Below, piece by piece: positions 8,604 to 18,167 of a DNA stretch of 64,000 nucleotides; positions within the stretch are counted from its first letter, which is position 1; each line of letters begins with the position of its first letter. The DNA comes from Brotonthovivens ammoniilytica (GTDB lineage: Bacteria; Bacillota; Clostridia; Lachnospirales; Lachnospiraceae). The notes beneath the pieces were generated by a model, which was not told where the DNA came from, made no database searches, and was given only the letters and a program-made list of their open reading frames with translations. The translations under genes were made by a program, and so were the position numbers. The stretch is taken from NCBI RefSeq assembly GCF_025566885.1, contig NZ_JAOQJQ010000003.1, positions 362,336-426,335 of the forward strand, written 5' to 3'.

Positions 8604-11600
8604 AAATCCGGATATAAAAAAAGTACTGGTTATCGGCTCGGGGCCAATTGTCATCGGGCAGGCGGCTGAATTTGACTATGCGGGGACCCAGGCATGCCGG
8701 TCTCTGAAAGAGGAAGGTATTGAAGTCTGCCTGGTTAATTCTAATCCGGCAACGATTATGACGGATAAAGAGATTGCAGATCAGGTTTACATAGAGCCTT
8801 TAACTGTGGATGTTTTAAAACAAATTATTTTAAAAGAAAAGCCGGACAGCGTTCTGCCTACTCTGGGAGGACAGGCCGGTCTGAATCTGGGAATGGAGCT
8901 GGCAGAATCTGGTTTCCTGGCAGAACAGGGTGTCAGACTTATCGGAACTACAGCGGAAACCATTAGAAAAGCAGAAGACCGTCAGGAATTTAAAGATACT
9001 ATGGGAAAAATCGGCGAGCCATGTGCGGCCTCCCTGGTTGTAAAAAATGTAGAAGACGGAATCCGTTTTACTAATACCATCGGTTATCCTGTTGTACTGC
9101 GTCCGGCTTATACGCTGGGTGGAAGCGGCGGCGGAATTGCCCATAATGAAACAGAGCTTGTGGAAATTCTTTCCAACGGCCTTCGCTTAAGCCGTGTGGG
9201 AGAGGTTTTGGTGGAGCGCTGTATTGCAGGATGGAAGGAAATTGAGTACGAAGTAATGCGGGACGCCAACGGCAACTGTATTACTGTCTGCAATATGGAA
9301 AATCTGGATCCGGTAGGGGTTCACACCGGCGACAGTATTGTTGTAGCTCCCTCTCAGACATTAAGCGATAAAGAATACCAGATGCTCCGTACCTCAGCGC
9401 TGAATATTATCAGCGAGCTGAAAATCACCGGAGGCTGTAATGTGCAGTATGCTCTGCATCCGGACAGCTTTGAATATTGTGTCATTGAGGTAAATCCACG
9501 TGTCAGCCGTTCTTCTGCTCTGGCCTCCAAAGCAACAGGGTATCCCATTGCAAAAGTGGCCGCAAAGATTGCCCTGGGGTATACACTGGACGAAATCAAA
9601 AATGCCATTACCGGAAAGACTTACGCAAGCTTTGAGCCTATGCTTGATTACTGCGTTGTAAAAATTCCAAGACTTCCTTTTGATAAATTTATTACAGCAA
9701 AGCGGACGCTGACTACACAGATGAAAGCCACCGGAGAGGTTATGAGCATCTGTACCAACTTTGAAGGGGCTTTGATGAAAGCCATTCGTTCTCTGGAACA
9801 GCATGTGGACAGTCTGGTGACAGACGAATATCTGCATTTGTCTTATGATGAGCTGATAGAACGGATGAGACTGGTAGATGACAGACGGATCTGGGTCATC
9901 GCCGAAGCCTGCCGCCGGGGCGTTTCCTATGAAACTATCCATGATATTACAAAGGTAGATATCTGGTTTATTGATAAGATTGCCATTCTGGTGGAGATGG
10001 AGAGCCGTTTAAGAAGCGAAGCTCTTACCGTTGAACTTTTAAGAGAAGCAAAGCGCATTGAATTTCCGGACAATGTCATTGCAAAGCTTACTGGAAAGCC
10101 GGAAGAATATATCAAACAGATGCGGTATGAAAATAAAATTACAGCAGCATTTAAAATGGTAGATACCTGTGCGGCGGAATTTGCAGCTTCCACTCCATAC
10201 TATTATTCCTGTTTTGACGGAGAAAATGAAGCTTGGGAGACACACCCGAAAAAGAAGGTGCTGGTTCTTGGGTCCGGCCCTATCCGCATCGGTCAGGGGG
10301 TAGAGTTTGATTTCTGTTCGGTACACTGTACCTGGGCTTTTGCAAGACAAGGGTATGAGACTGTTATTATTAACAATAATCCGGAGACGGTATCCACAGA
10401 CTTTGATGTGGCAGATAAACTGTATTTTGAGCCGCTGACACCGGAAGATGTGGAAAATATTGTAAACATTGAAAAACCGGACGGAGCGGTGGTGCAGTTC
10501 GGCGGCCAGACAGCTATCAAACTGACAGAGAGCCTTATGAAAATGGGTGTTCCTATTCTTGGAACGAAAGCGGAAGATGTAGATGCCGCAGAGGACAGAG
10601 AGCTCTTTGATAAGATTCTGGAAGAAACCAGGATTCCGCGGGCGGCAGGAGATACCGTATATACGGCGGCAGAAGCAAAAGATGCCGCAAACAGGATTGG
10701 ATACCCGGTGCTGGTGCGTCCTTCCTATGTGCTGGGCGGTCAGGGAATGCAGATTGCATTTAATGATGAAGAGATCGAAGAGTTTATGGCGGTGATCAAC
10801 CGGTATGCCCAGGATCATCCGATTCTGGTTGACAAGTACCTGATGGGCAAAGAGATTGAAGTAGATGCAGTCTGCGACGGTACCGATATTCTGATTCCGG
10901 GGATTATGGAGCATATTGAGAGAACCGGCGTGCATTCCGGGGACAGTATCTCTGTTTATCCGGCACCAAGCATCAGTGAGAATGTAAAAGACACCATTGT
11001 GGAATATACAAAACGTCTGGCAAAAGCGCTTCATGTGGTGGGAATGATCAATATTCAGTTTATTGCCATGGGTGAAGAGGTATATGTTATCGAGGTAAAT
11101 CCAAGATCCTCAAGAACCGTTCCGTATATCAGCAAGGTAACAGGTATTCCGATTGTAGATCTGGCTGCAAGAGTGATCATCGGCGAGACCATAAGGGGGA
11201 TGGGATATGAGCCCGGGCTTGCGCCGGAAGCTGATTATATAGCAATTAAAATGCCGGTATTCTCCTTTGAAAAGCTCCGGGGGGCGGAGATCAGCCTTGG
11301 ACCGGAGATGAAATCCACCGGAGAATGCCTTGGCATTGCAAAAAATTTCAATGAAGCATTATATAAGGCATTTTTAGGTGCAGGCATCCAGCTGCCAAAA
11401 TATAAACAGATGATTATGACAGTAAAAGATGCAGATAAAGAAGAGGCAGTAGGTGTTGCCAGACGGTTTGAAGCTCTTGGATATAAGATCTATGCCACAA
11501 GAAGTACGGCCAGATATCTTCAGGAGCATGGAGTAAAAGCGTTGCGGGTGAATAAAATTTCCCAGGAATCACCGAATGTTATGGATCTGATTCTGGGGCA

Positions 11601-11799
11601 TAAAATTGACCTTGTGATTGATACTCCAACTCAGGGCCGGGATAAGTCAAGGGACGGATTTTTGATCCGGAGAAATGCTATTGAGACCGGCGTGCACTGT
11701 CTGACATCCATGGATACAGCAAATGCACTGGCGTTAAGTCTTGAGACAGCCAGTGATGAGCTTACCATGGTGGATATTGCGAAAGTGAAAAATATATAA
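8596..11799 (+). CDS. carB: Carbamoyl-phosphate synthase large subunit
   Basis: A 1067-residue protein with the full duplicated ATP-grasp architecture. The first half starts KKVLVIGSGPIVIGQAAEFDYAG and the second half repeats VLVLGSGPIRIGQGVEFD around residue 553. Each half contains an ATP-grasp domain (RPAYTLGGSGGG and RPSYVLGGQGMQ) and a VIEVNPR metal-binding motif. A C-terminal MGS-like allosteric domain follows (from about residue 935). It works with CarA in the cytoplasm. All key motifs are intact. Confidence 0.97.
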   Translation: MPKNPDIKKVLVIGSGPIVIGQAAEFDYAGTQACRSLKEEGIEVCLVNSNPATIMTDKEIADQVYIEPLTVDVLKQIILKEKPDSVLPTLGGQAGLNLGMELAESGFLAEQGVRLIGTTAETIRKAEDRQEFKDTMGKIGEPCAASLVVKNVEDGIRFTNTIGYPVVLRPAYTLGGSGGGIAHNETELVEILSNGLRLSRVGEVLVERCIAGWKEIEYEVMRDANGNCITVCNMENLDPVGVHTGDSIVVAPSQTLSDKEYQMLRTSALNIISELKITGGCNVQYALHPDSFEYCVIEVNPRVSRSSALASKATGYPIAKVAAKIALGYTLDEIKNAITGKTYASFEPMLDYCVVKIPRLPFDKFITAKRTLTTQMKATGEVMSICTNFEGALMKAIRSLEQHVDSLVTDEYLHLSYDELIERMRLVDDRRIWVIAEACRRGVSYETIHDITKVDIWFIDKIAILVEMESRLRSEALTVELLREAKRIEFPDNVIAKLTGKPEEYIKQMRYENKITAAFKMVDTCAAEFAASTPYYYSCFDGENEAWETHPKKKVLVLGSGPIRIGQGVEFDFCSVHCTWAFARQGYETVIINNNPETVSTDFDVADKLYFEPLTPEDVENIVNIEKPDGAVVQFGGQTAIKLTESLMKMGVPILGTKAEDVDAAEDRELFDKILEETRIPRAAGDTVYTAAEAKDAANRIGYPVLVRPSYVLGGQGMQIAFNDEEIEEFMAVINRYAQDHPILVDKYLMGKEIEVDAVCDGTDILIPGIMEHIERTGVHSGDSISVYPAPSISENVKDTIVEYTKRLAKALHVVGMINIQFIAMGEEVYVIEVNPRSSRTVPYISKVTGIPIVDLAARVIIGETIRGMGYEPGLAPEADYIAIKMPVFSFEKLRGAEISLGPEMKSTGECLGIAKNFNEALYKAFLGAGIQLPKYKQMIMTVKDADKEEAVGVARRFEALGYKIYATRSTARYLQEHGVKALRVNKISQESPNVMDLILGHKIDLVIDTPTQGRDKSRDGFLIRRNAIETGVHCLTSMDTANALALSLETASDELTMVDIAKVKNI

Positions 11800-11829
11800 A
11801 ATTATCAGGGAAGGAGGCAGACGTAAAAA

Positions 11830-12723
11830 ATGACAACGCAACAGATGGATATTTTTCTGCGTCTGTCTGAAAGCCTGAATTTCAGGAAAGTTGCAGAAGA
11901 ACTGTACACAACGCAGCCTACCATCAGCAGGCAGCTGCGGCTGATGGAAGAGGAATGGGGATTTCCGTTGTTTGTAAGAAATAATAAAGAAGTACGGCTG
12001 ACGCCGGAAGGGGTGATTATGACAGAGTATGTCAAAAAATCTTTAAACCTGCTGGCGGAAGGGCATCAGAAAGTTAAGATGCAAAAGGACGGTATATCCG
12101 GAAAGATCAGAATTGGAATACCGGAGTCTATGGATTCTGGGGGAACGGTTATGACGGCTATCTCTGATTTTAGCGAGCGGTATGCGGATGTGGAAATTAA
12201 TCTGAAAAAATGCAGTTTTTCAGAGCTGAGGGAGAGACTTTCCGGCGATGAGCTGGATTTAGTCTTCACTCTGGAATTTGATCTGAAAAATTACCGGGGG
12301 ATTGTATGTGATATTCTGGATACTGCTGTTTCCGGTTTTATCGCAGCAAAAAATTATCCTGTTACAAAATACCATGAGATTACCGGGAAGGCGTTTTCCG
12401 GAGAAACTTTTATTTTGCCGGCTGAAACTGACTCTCCGGGAAGAAAAGAAGATTTGTATATGATTTTTGACAGGCTTGGGATTAGCGGGGAACATATTAT
12501 TTATGCGCCAAGCACAGAGGCAGTTATGATTAAAGTGAGGGCCGGACAGGGAATTGCCTGTTCTGACACAAGCGCCGCTGCCGTACATGACACGGAATCC
12601 TTCCGTTTTTATCCTTTTCCGGAGGACTTAAGGAATGTATCTATTCTTTATGTCTGGAAGAAAAGTAATCTGAATCCGGTACTGGCTCTTTTATCGAATT
12701 TTTTAATTGAATACAGTCTTTAA
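11830..12723 (+). CDS. LysR-family transcriptional regulator
   Basis: A 297-residue regulator. The N-terminal winged helix-turn-helix (RKVAEELYTTQPTISRQLRLMEEE, residues about 18-41) is typical of LysR, and a periplasmic-binding-like effector domain follows from about residue 90. It starts 30 bp after carB with AAGGAGG before the ATG and is closed by its own terminator. The next gene downstream is the first isomerase-like gene, a possible target, but LysR regulators are usually divergent from their targets and this one is not. The effector is unknown. Confidence 0.88.
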   Translation: MTTQQMDIFLRLSESLNFRKVAEELYTTQPTISRQLRLMEEEWGFPLFVRNNKEVRLTPEGVIMTEYVKKSLNLLAEGHQKVKMQKDGISGKIRIGIPESMDSGGTVMTAISDFSERYADVEINLKKCSFSELRERLSGDELDLVFTLEFDLKNYRGIVCDILDTAVSGFIAAKNYPVTKYHEITGKAFSGETFILPAETDSPGRKEDLYMIFDRLGISGEHIIYAPSTEAVMIKVRAGQGIACSDTSAAAVHDTESFRFYPFPEDLRNVSILYVWKKSNLNPVLALLSNFLIEYSL

Positions 12724-12785
12724 GGACCTGAATATAATTTGCGTATCGTTTGATATAAAATTGCAATTATACAGGTCCTTTTTTC
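12722..12785 (+). terminator. Terminator after the LysR gene
   Basis: AAGGACCTG (12722-12730) pairs CAGGTCCTT (12772-12780) and is followed by a T-run. The long loop contains a second inverted pair, ATAATTTGC/TTGCAATTAT. It overlaps the putative -35 of the next operon. Confidence 0.8.
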
Positions 12786-12796
12786 ATTGTTATAAT
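12768..12796 (+). promoter_or_regulatory. Putative promoter of the isomerase/desulfurase operon
   Basis: TATACA (12768-12773), 17 bp, perfect TATAAT (12791-12796). The -10 lies inside an imperfect inverted repeat CATTG...CAATG that could be an operator. The second isomerase unit has a similar GTTATAAT element at 18107-18114. Confidence 0.45.
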
Positions 12797-12829
12797 TAAA
12801 TTATCAATGATTACGAGGAGGATTTAGCA

Positions 12830-14353
12830 ATGTATAATGTAAACAAATGTGTGGATGTGCAATTAAATGTACAGCTTGTGTATGTAGCCCTGATTCATGA
12901 ATATCCATATGAAGGGCCCTGCAGATTCGGCCCCTGGGAGACTCTTACTACAGAGTTTGACGAACTTAATCAGGCCGAGATTTTTAAAATGTGGTCTTCG
13001 GGATATGGGGGAGCCATCGCCTCAGAGCCGGGTATTCATCTGCTGGAACCGTTGTATATCCGGATGTCCGATGAATTTTTTATTACGGATGAAGAGGAAC
13101 AGAAAATGGCGGACCGGATTCCTCAGGCGGATATTTTCATCTTTACCGGAATGAGAGGCGAAGGAATTGCCAGAGATTTTGCTATGCGTTATCATGTTCC
13201 GGTAGCCTGTGAAGGGATGTTTGGTTCTACCGTATTAAATAGTGTACTGACAAACAGGGGATTTGAAAGCTATGCGGTTTTAGATATACCGGATGCTGTG
13301 CGGCTGCTTCGGGCACTGCGGACAAGAAAGGCTTTGAGGACGGTAAAAGTGCTGGCTGTTAACCGCAATAATTCACAGACCTCTATGGGAGCGCAGGATG
13401 CTTTTTTAAGCAATGATGAGGCTATGAAGCGTTTGGGCGTGCGTTTTCAATATTTCAGCTTCCATGAGTTTATGGATATGATGCATGTGAATGAGCATGG
13501 AAAAAACCCTTCACTTCCGGGGAGAAATGTTTATAATCTCACTGAGGCGGATGCAGAAGAAGCCGGGCGCTGGGCAGATGAGCTGATTGCAGATTCTGTT
13601 GAGACGGATATGAATCGGGATTATGTTGTCAATTCTGTAAAAGCAGCTGTTCTGATACAGAAACTGTGCGGACATTTCGGCTGTAATGCGTTTACAGCAG
13701 TATGTCCGGATGGCTGTGCAACACGCAGAATGAATGAGGAGCAGTTTACCTTCTGTTTCAGTCATTCTCTGTTAAATGAAAAAGGAATCCCTTCCGGCTG
13801 TGAATATGATCTTTTAGCTACCCTTTCTATTGCTGCTTTGGCAGCCCTTACAGGAAAAGCTCCCTATCAGGGGAATACCCAGCCTATGGTATGGTATGGA
13901 AAACGGGTAGAAGGAGAGTATACCGGTGTTGGTTATATTGAGGATATGGAACGTACTCAGAATATATATTACAGCGGTCATGCCACACCAAATCGTCTGA
14001 TGCATGGATTTGATAAAGAAAAAAGCGCATATGCCCTGCGGTCATTTACAAACAGCGGCTGGGGTGCCACTATGCGGATTGATTTTAATCAAAATAAAGG
14101 GGAAACGATTACGCTGATGCGTTTTAATCCTCAGTGTAATAAAATTCTGGCTGCAAAGGGGACCTGCATTGGGGGATTTGGATACCATGCAACCGGCTGC
14201 AGCGAGGGAATCTATTTTGAGGTAGAGGATAAGTACGATTATTTCCACAAACAGGCGGAATTTGGTCTTCATATGCCTCTGGTTTTTGGGGATCATATAG
14301 ACGATATTAAAATGCTGGGAAAAGTTCTTGGAATGGAAGTTGTGATTGTTTGA
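12830..14353 (+). CDS. L-fucose/L-arabinose isomerase-like protein, copy 1
   Basis: A 507-residue cytoplasmic protein related to the FucI/AraA superfamily, which interconvert aldoses and ketoses with a divalent metal. The C-terminal region carries GIPSGCEYDLLATLSIAAL followed by LTGKAPYQGNT, matching the family block where Glu of the C-E-x-D motif binds the metal. HMPLVFGDH near the end is also typical. It is paralogous to the gene at 18168, the two sharing collinear motifs throughout (HEYPYEGPCR, RRMNEEQFTFC, HMPLVFGDH versus HKYYYEGPCR, RRFNEEQFTFC, HMPLIFGDY). Neither is a standard FucI. Being followed by a carrier-like protein, a cysteine desulfurase and SufE, it may act on a sulfur-containing or activated substrate; this is inference. 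An ACGAGGAGG site precedes ATG. Confidence 0.7.
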   Translation: MYNVNKCVDVQLNVQLVYVALIHEYPYEGPCRFGPWETLTTEFDELNQAEIFKMWSSGYGGAIASEPGIHLLEPLYIRMSDEFFITDEEEQKMADRIPQADIFIFTGMRGEGIARDFAMRYHVPVACEGMFGSTVLNSVLTNRGFESYAVLDIPDAVRLLRALRTRKALRTVKVLAVNRNNSQTSMGAQDAFLSNDEAMKRLGVRFQYFSFHEFMDMMHVNEHGKNPSLPGRNVYNLTEADAEEAGRWADELIADSVETDMNRDYVVNSVKAAVLIQKLCGHFGCNAFTAVCPDGCATRRMNEEQFTFCFSHSLLNEKGIPSGCEYDLLATLSIAALAALTGKAPYQGNTQPMVWYGKRVEGEYTGVGYIEDMERTQNIYYSGHATPNRLMHGFDKEKSAYALRSFTNSGWGATMRIDFNQNKGETITLMRFNPQCNKILAAKGTCIGGFGYHATGCSEGIYFEVEDKYDYFHKQAEFGLHMPLVFGDHIDDIKMLGKVLGMEVVIV

Positions 14354-14787
14354 TCAGAAAAAATATAAAGATGCGTATTCTGGAAGGACGGAATGCGGCA
14401 GAGTGGTATGCAGAGGAAATTCTCAGTACGCCGGATATTGATGTAACACAGTTTCGAAGCAGTTTTTTAAACTATCTGTGTTCTAAATTTCTGTTAAAGC
14501 CCTCTGAGATCACTACAGATAATTTTTATGAAATCTGTCAGATATCGGTAAAAAAAGCGGTCAAAATGCCCTCTGGAGCACTGGATGCAGCGGAAACTGC
14601 ATCCAAATGCGGCGGGGCCACCACTGCTATGAATAAAAAAGTGCTGTTTATCATGGCAGTGAAGCGTGAATTTGGAATTAATATTTCGCCCGGGGAGAGC
14701 GCCTCTTTGGAAACCTTTACAGCGTTATGCGATTGTGTATATAATAAAATAAAAAAGAAAAACGCAGGCGGGAAGGAAGAGGACTAG
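14350..14787 (+). CDS. Small carrier-like protein with two conserved cysteines, copy 1
   Basis: A 145-residue soluble protein. I take the TTG at 14350, overlapping the stop of the preceding gene (TTGA), because from there the N-terminus IRKNIKMRILEG lines up with MRKDIKERILKQ of its paralogue at 19704; the next ATG is 14371. The two proteins share LxxYxCxKxxLxPxE (Cys44 here) and ETAxxCGxA (Cys87 here). The stretch after Cys87 (AMNKKVLFIMAVKREFGINI) resembles helices II-III of acyl carrier proteins, but the phosphopantetheine serine is not present at the aligned position. A sulfur carrier role is suggested by the neighbouring desulfurase. No family name is known to me. Confidence 0.6.
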   Translation: MIRKNIKMRILEGRNAAEWYAEEILSTPDIDVTQFRSSFLNYLCSKFLLKPSEITTDNFYEICQISVKKAVKMPSGALDAAETASKCGGATTAMNKKVLFIMAVKREFGINISPGESASLETFTALCDCVYNKIKKKNAGGKEED

Positions 14788-14792
14788 GGAGT

Positions 14793-16091
14793 ATGGAAGG
14801 GAGACTTAAGACACGGGATACGGGTTTTTGCGCCGAAAAGCTGCGGAGTGAATTTGCTATTCTGCAGCAGACATATCAGGAACAGCCACTGATTTACCTG
14901 GATAATGCAGCCACCATGCAGATGCCGGATGCCGTAAAAAGACGGATTGTTCAACATTATGAGCGGGATAATGGAAATGTCCACCGGGGGATACATGTTC
15001 TGAGCACAAGAACTACGGAGGCCTATGAAAATGCAAGAACCCTGATAGCAGAGCAGCTTGGTGCCAAAAACAGGGAACAGCTGATTTTTACTGCCGGGAC
15101 TACAGATGCAATTAATCAGGTATGCAGTATGACAGCGCCTTTCCTGATGCCCGGAGACGAGATTATGGTTACTCAGATGGAGCATCACTCAAATTTTCTT
15201 CCCTGGATGCAGCTTGCAAAACAAAGTCAGGCAAAGCTTGTGGTCATTCCGGTACTGGAAGATGGAAAACTGGATTTGGAGCAGTTTTACAGGAAAATGT
15301 CCCACAGAACTAAAATTGCGGCTTTTACCCAGCTGTCCAATGTAACCGGCGTGAAAAATCCTGTTGAGAAAATGTCTTCTTATATCAGAAACCATACGGA
15401 TGCGCTTATTTTAGTGGACGGTGCACAGGGCATTGTACATATGGGCTATGGAATGCCTGATTGTGATTTTTACTGCTTTTCCGGTCATAAGCTTGGGGCG
15501 CTGACCGGAATCGGCGTGCTCTGTATGAGTGAACGGGCACAAAAAATCTGCAGACCGGCAAGGTTTGGCGGCGGAACGGTCTATCAGGTATCTGAGACGG
15601 AGATGCTGCTAAAAGACGGTGCAGAACGGTTTGAAGCCGGAACACCTAATTACGCCGGAGCTGTCAGCCTGGCAGAAGCCTGTATGTTCTGGAAGCAATA
15701 TCCGGGCAGGGCAGTAAGAGAACATGAGACAAGGCTGTTAACGGTATTAGAACAGGAGCTTTGTAACATACCTTCTGTGCGGATTCTTGCAAAAGGTCAG
15801 GAGAAGACAGGATGTCTTTCTTTTGTATCTTCTGTGGCAGGCGCCTATGACCTGTGTACTCATTTTAACCGGTACGGACTGGCGGTGCGCAGCGGACACC
15901 ACTGTGCGCAGCCGTATCTGAATGCCCTTGGAATACAGAGTGCCGTCCGCGTTTCTGTGGCGCCTTACAATACAATGGCGGAGATACAAAGGGCTGCAGA
16001 GATTATACGGGAAACAATTACATATTTTGAAAGGATTTTAGAAAATGGACCCCATGAGCATGGCAGAGGTAGAAGACGATATAAAAAATGA
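14793..16091 (+). CDS. SufS/NifS-type cysteine desulfurase (class V aminotransferase fold)
   Basis: A PLP enzyme of 432 residues that takes sulfur from cysteine as a persulfide. Visible residues are the PLP lysine Lys233 in FSGHKLGALTGIG, Asp209 in VDGAQG, His131 in the MEHHSN motif, and the persulfide-forming Cys371 in RSGHHCAQPYL, which is the SufS-type active loop. It overlaps the SufE-like gene by 47 bp. It is not with SufBCDU or IscU scaffold genes, so it probably serves a dedicated pathway rather than general Fe-S assembly. The start ATG is 5 bp after the upstream stop, with a weak GGGAG site. Confidence 0.85.
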   Translation: MEGRLKTRDTGFCAEKLRSEFAILQQTYQEQPLIYLDNAATMQMPDAVKRRIVQHYERDNGNVHRGIHVLSTRTTEAYENARTLIAEQLGAKNREQLIFTAGTTDAINQVCSMTAPFLMPGDEIMVTQMEHHSNFLPWMQLAKQSQAKLVVIPVLEDGKLDLEQFYRKMSHRTKIAAFTQLSNVTGVKNPVEKMSSYIRNHTDALILVDGAQGIVHMGYGMPDCDFYCFSGHKLGALTGIGVLCMSERAQKICRPARFGGGTVYQVSETEMLLKDGAERFEAGTPNYAGAVSLAEACMFWKQYPGRAVREHETRLLTVLEQELCNIPSVRILAKGQEKTGCLSFVSSVAGAYDLCTHFNRYGLAVRSGHHCAQPYLNALGIQSAVRVSVAPYNTMAEIQRAAEIIRETITYFERILENGPHEHGRGRRRYKK

Positions 16092-16476
16092 TATTGCGGA
16101 ATTAAAGGAAGAGATCAGCCAGTATACATTTCTGGTGGAATGCGGCGCAGACCTGCCGGAGTATCCTGACAGATACAGAAAAAATAAGTATCTGATACCG
16201 GAATGCCAGGTGCGTACCTGGGTGTATGCAGAATGGAAAAACAGCAGACTGTATATCCGGGCTGACAGTGAGTCCCTGCCGGTAAGAGGGGCATTGTCCT
16301 TTCTTCTTGAAATTTATCAGGACAGAAGTGTACAGGAAATTGCGGAATATTCCTGCACACTTCTGCAGTTTGAGCCCTTTACAAAGCATTATACAAAGGA
16401 GCAGTTAGATGGCCTAAAAAAGGTGCTGGGACAGTTTAAAAGTTTCCGGGCCGAAAATCAGGGGTCGTCCCGGTAA
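16045..16476 (+). CDS. SufE-like sulfur acceptor protein
   Basis: A 143-residue protein of the SufE family, which accepts the persulfide sulfur from SufS. The acceptor cysteine Cys54 lies in PECQVRTWVY, close to the family motif GCQSxVW but with Glu in place of Gly. The remaining segments (ADSESLPVRGALSFLLEIYQ) are typical SufE, where they cover the RAD...V.GL region. The start codon lies inside the desulfurase gene in another frame, which points to tight co-expression. Most Firmicutes use SufU rather than SufE with SufS, so a SufE here again suggests a specialised or acquired system. Confidence 0.85.
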   Translation: MDPMSMAEVEDDIKNDIAELKEEISQYTFLVECGADLPEYPDRYRKNKYLIPECQVRTWVYAEWKNSRLYIRADSESLPVRGALSFLLEIYQDRSVQEIAEYSCTLLQFEPFTKHYTKEQLDGLKKVLGQFKSFRAENQGSSR

Positions 16477-16486
16477 AAAAAGAAAA

Positions 16487-17950
16487 CTAAAGATGGTATA
16501 AAGTATGATAAAAGGAGTACAGCAGGTAGAAACGTTCCTGTGCATCCTCCAGATTCAGCTGCCAGAGAGTCTGTATTTTTGACAGCCGCATAAACAATGT
16601 ATTGCGGTGAATATAAAGCTCACTGGCAGTTTTTTGATGGTTCCGTTCATTTTTTAAAAAACAGAACAGCGTATCATAAAAGGCTGTGTGATAGGTTTTA
16701 TCGTAAGAGCGGATAAGCGCCGGAACCGGATGCAGGATATTACCGGAGGTATGTTTATTTACAATATCGGTGATATATTTTACTGCGTTATCCCTGCAGT
16801 AAAAGAGCCGGCCTTTTTTGGGGGATGCCTGAGACAGAGCAGAAAGTACCTGGTGGTAGGCTTCTGCAATATGGCAGACGTCCTGAAAGGGAAAACTAGC
16901 GGCGCCGTAATAATTATTTTTTTCCATTAAAAATATCAGCCGTTTTACAAAGTCTTCCGGTTTTATCAGATCACAATTTAATAAAACTACTATTCTTTTC
17001 TGATATGGGATTGCATAAACTCCGGAAGAATCATCAGAGAGCATTCGGCTTAAATGGGCATCAAAGTGGAACTGTTCTGACAGAGCGGTAATCACATAAA
17101 TCTGTTTTTGGCAGTTTTCTTTCCAGCCAAATAAGGTCAGCCGGTGTAAAAGAGGAGCCAGTGCATTTTCATTTCCGTCCAGTGAACGGGCGAAAAAAGA
17201 AACAAAGTGATAAGAAGAATCTTCCGAGATATTTGACTGTATCCAGCTGGCTGCATGGGCGGCAAACAGCTCCAGCAGATGCGGCAGATGATCGGGGGGA
17301 CATTCTTCATCAAGAAGCACAATCAGTGTGGCCATGCGCTCATCATCTAAAAAAATATGTCTGCAGCAGGAAGGATGGGGAAAAAAGTCTGCCGGAAGAA
17401 GAAAAACAGATTTTTTATAAAAGGAATCCTGATGAGCCTGATTAAACTGCATCAGAATATCGGCAGGAGCACTTTGGAGGCCGTCATTGTTTTTCCAGAT
17501 GTCTTCAAATGGCATTTGTGCGGCAGAAGATGACTGAGCAATTAAATATTGTGAGGAGTCCACAATAATAATGGGACGGTGCAGCATGGCTTCACCAAGA
17601 TTCAGAAGCTGGGAGAGCGTACAGCCGCTCTGAATGTTTTGTGCGCAGGTTTCTGACCAGCGGCTGTAATTAGCAAAGGTTTTTAAAATATCATTGAATA
17701 CGGCAGTGATATTGTCTGTGTTTAAAAAAAGATAATCAGAATCGTTTTTGCAGACAACGAGATTCGAACCGTCCTGGAAAAAGGCGTCAGAAGTGCCTGC
17801 ATATAAAATATGAGATTCTGTATTTTGCGGGATATGGGCATCTGCGTTATACAAACGCAGTTCTTCTATGGGAATGGAAGTCCTGGCGCATTGAATTCTG
17901 GGAGAATAGTGTGCCAGCGCATGTTTGAGGATAAAAAGACTAAGCTTCAT
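16487..17950 (-). CDS. PucR/CdaR-type transcriptional regulator
   Basis: A 487-residue cytoplasmic regulator on the minus strand, the only minus-strand gene I can support. The C-terminal 60 residues (KTASELYIHRNTLFMRLSKIQ) form the PucR helix-turn-helix. The N-terminal and central regions look like the sensory and GGDEF-like parts common to CdaR/PucR proteins, but I see no defined ligand motif. It ends 10 bp from the SufE-like gene (convergent) and is divergent from the second isomerase unit across a 217-bp gap. It is the natural candidate to control both isomerase units in response to their substrate or product. Confidence 0.8.
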   Translation of the reverse strand: MKLSLFILKHALAHYSPRIQCARTSIPIEELRLYNADAHIPQNTESHILYAGTSDAFFQDGSNLVVCKNDSDYLFLNTDNITAVFNDILKTFANYSRWSETCAQNIQSGCTLSQLLNLGEAMLHRPIIIVDSSQYLIAQSSSAAQMPFEDIWKNNDGLQSAPADILMQFNQAHQDSFYKKSVFLLPADFFPHPSCCRHIFLDDERMATLIVLLDEECPPDHLPHLLELFAAHAASWIQSNISEDSSYHFVSFFARSLDGNENALAPLLHRLTLFGWKENCQKQIYVITALSEQFHFDAHLSRMLSDDSSGVYAIPYQKRIVVLLNCDLIKPEDFVKRLIFLMEKNNYYGAASFPFQDVCHIAEAYHQVLSALSQASPKKGRLFYCRDNAVKYITDIVNKHTSGNILHPVPALIRSYDKTYHTAFYDTLFCFLKNERNHQKTASELYIHRNTLFMRLSKIQTLWQLNLEDAQERFYLLYSFYHTLYHL

Positions 17951-18085
17951 AATTGCTCCCTTCTTGAAAAATATAAATTTTTAATGACAGAATTATTATA
18001 GCTGAGCTGTAAAAAGAAAACAAGAAAATGTGCAGAGTGAACAGCACATAATTTAATTATTAAAAAATACTGTTTTTGATGTACA

Positions 18086-18114
18086 TGGAAATGTGAAAAA
18101 TGCACAGTTATAAT
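18086..18114 (+). promoter_or_regulatory. Putative promoter of the second isomerase unit
   Basis: TGGAAA (18086-18091), 17 bp, perfect TATAAT (18109-18114), in the divergent region next to the PucR-type gene. The surrounding sequence is AT-rich with several short inverted repeats. A GGAGGAGG site precedes the gene at 18168. Confidence 0.45.
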
Positions 18115-18167
18115 GATTATATTAAAATATGATCTGAGAGATCAGTACATATCAGGAGGAGGATACG

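Noticed and set aside
10039..11034. Long open frame on the minus strand (331 codons)
   Set aside because: It lies wholly antisense to carB, has a composition rich in Cys/His/Phe/Ile typical of reversed coding DNA, and no ribosome site or family resemblance.
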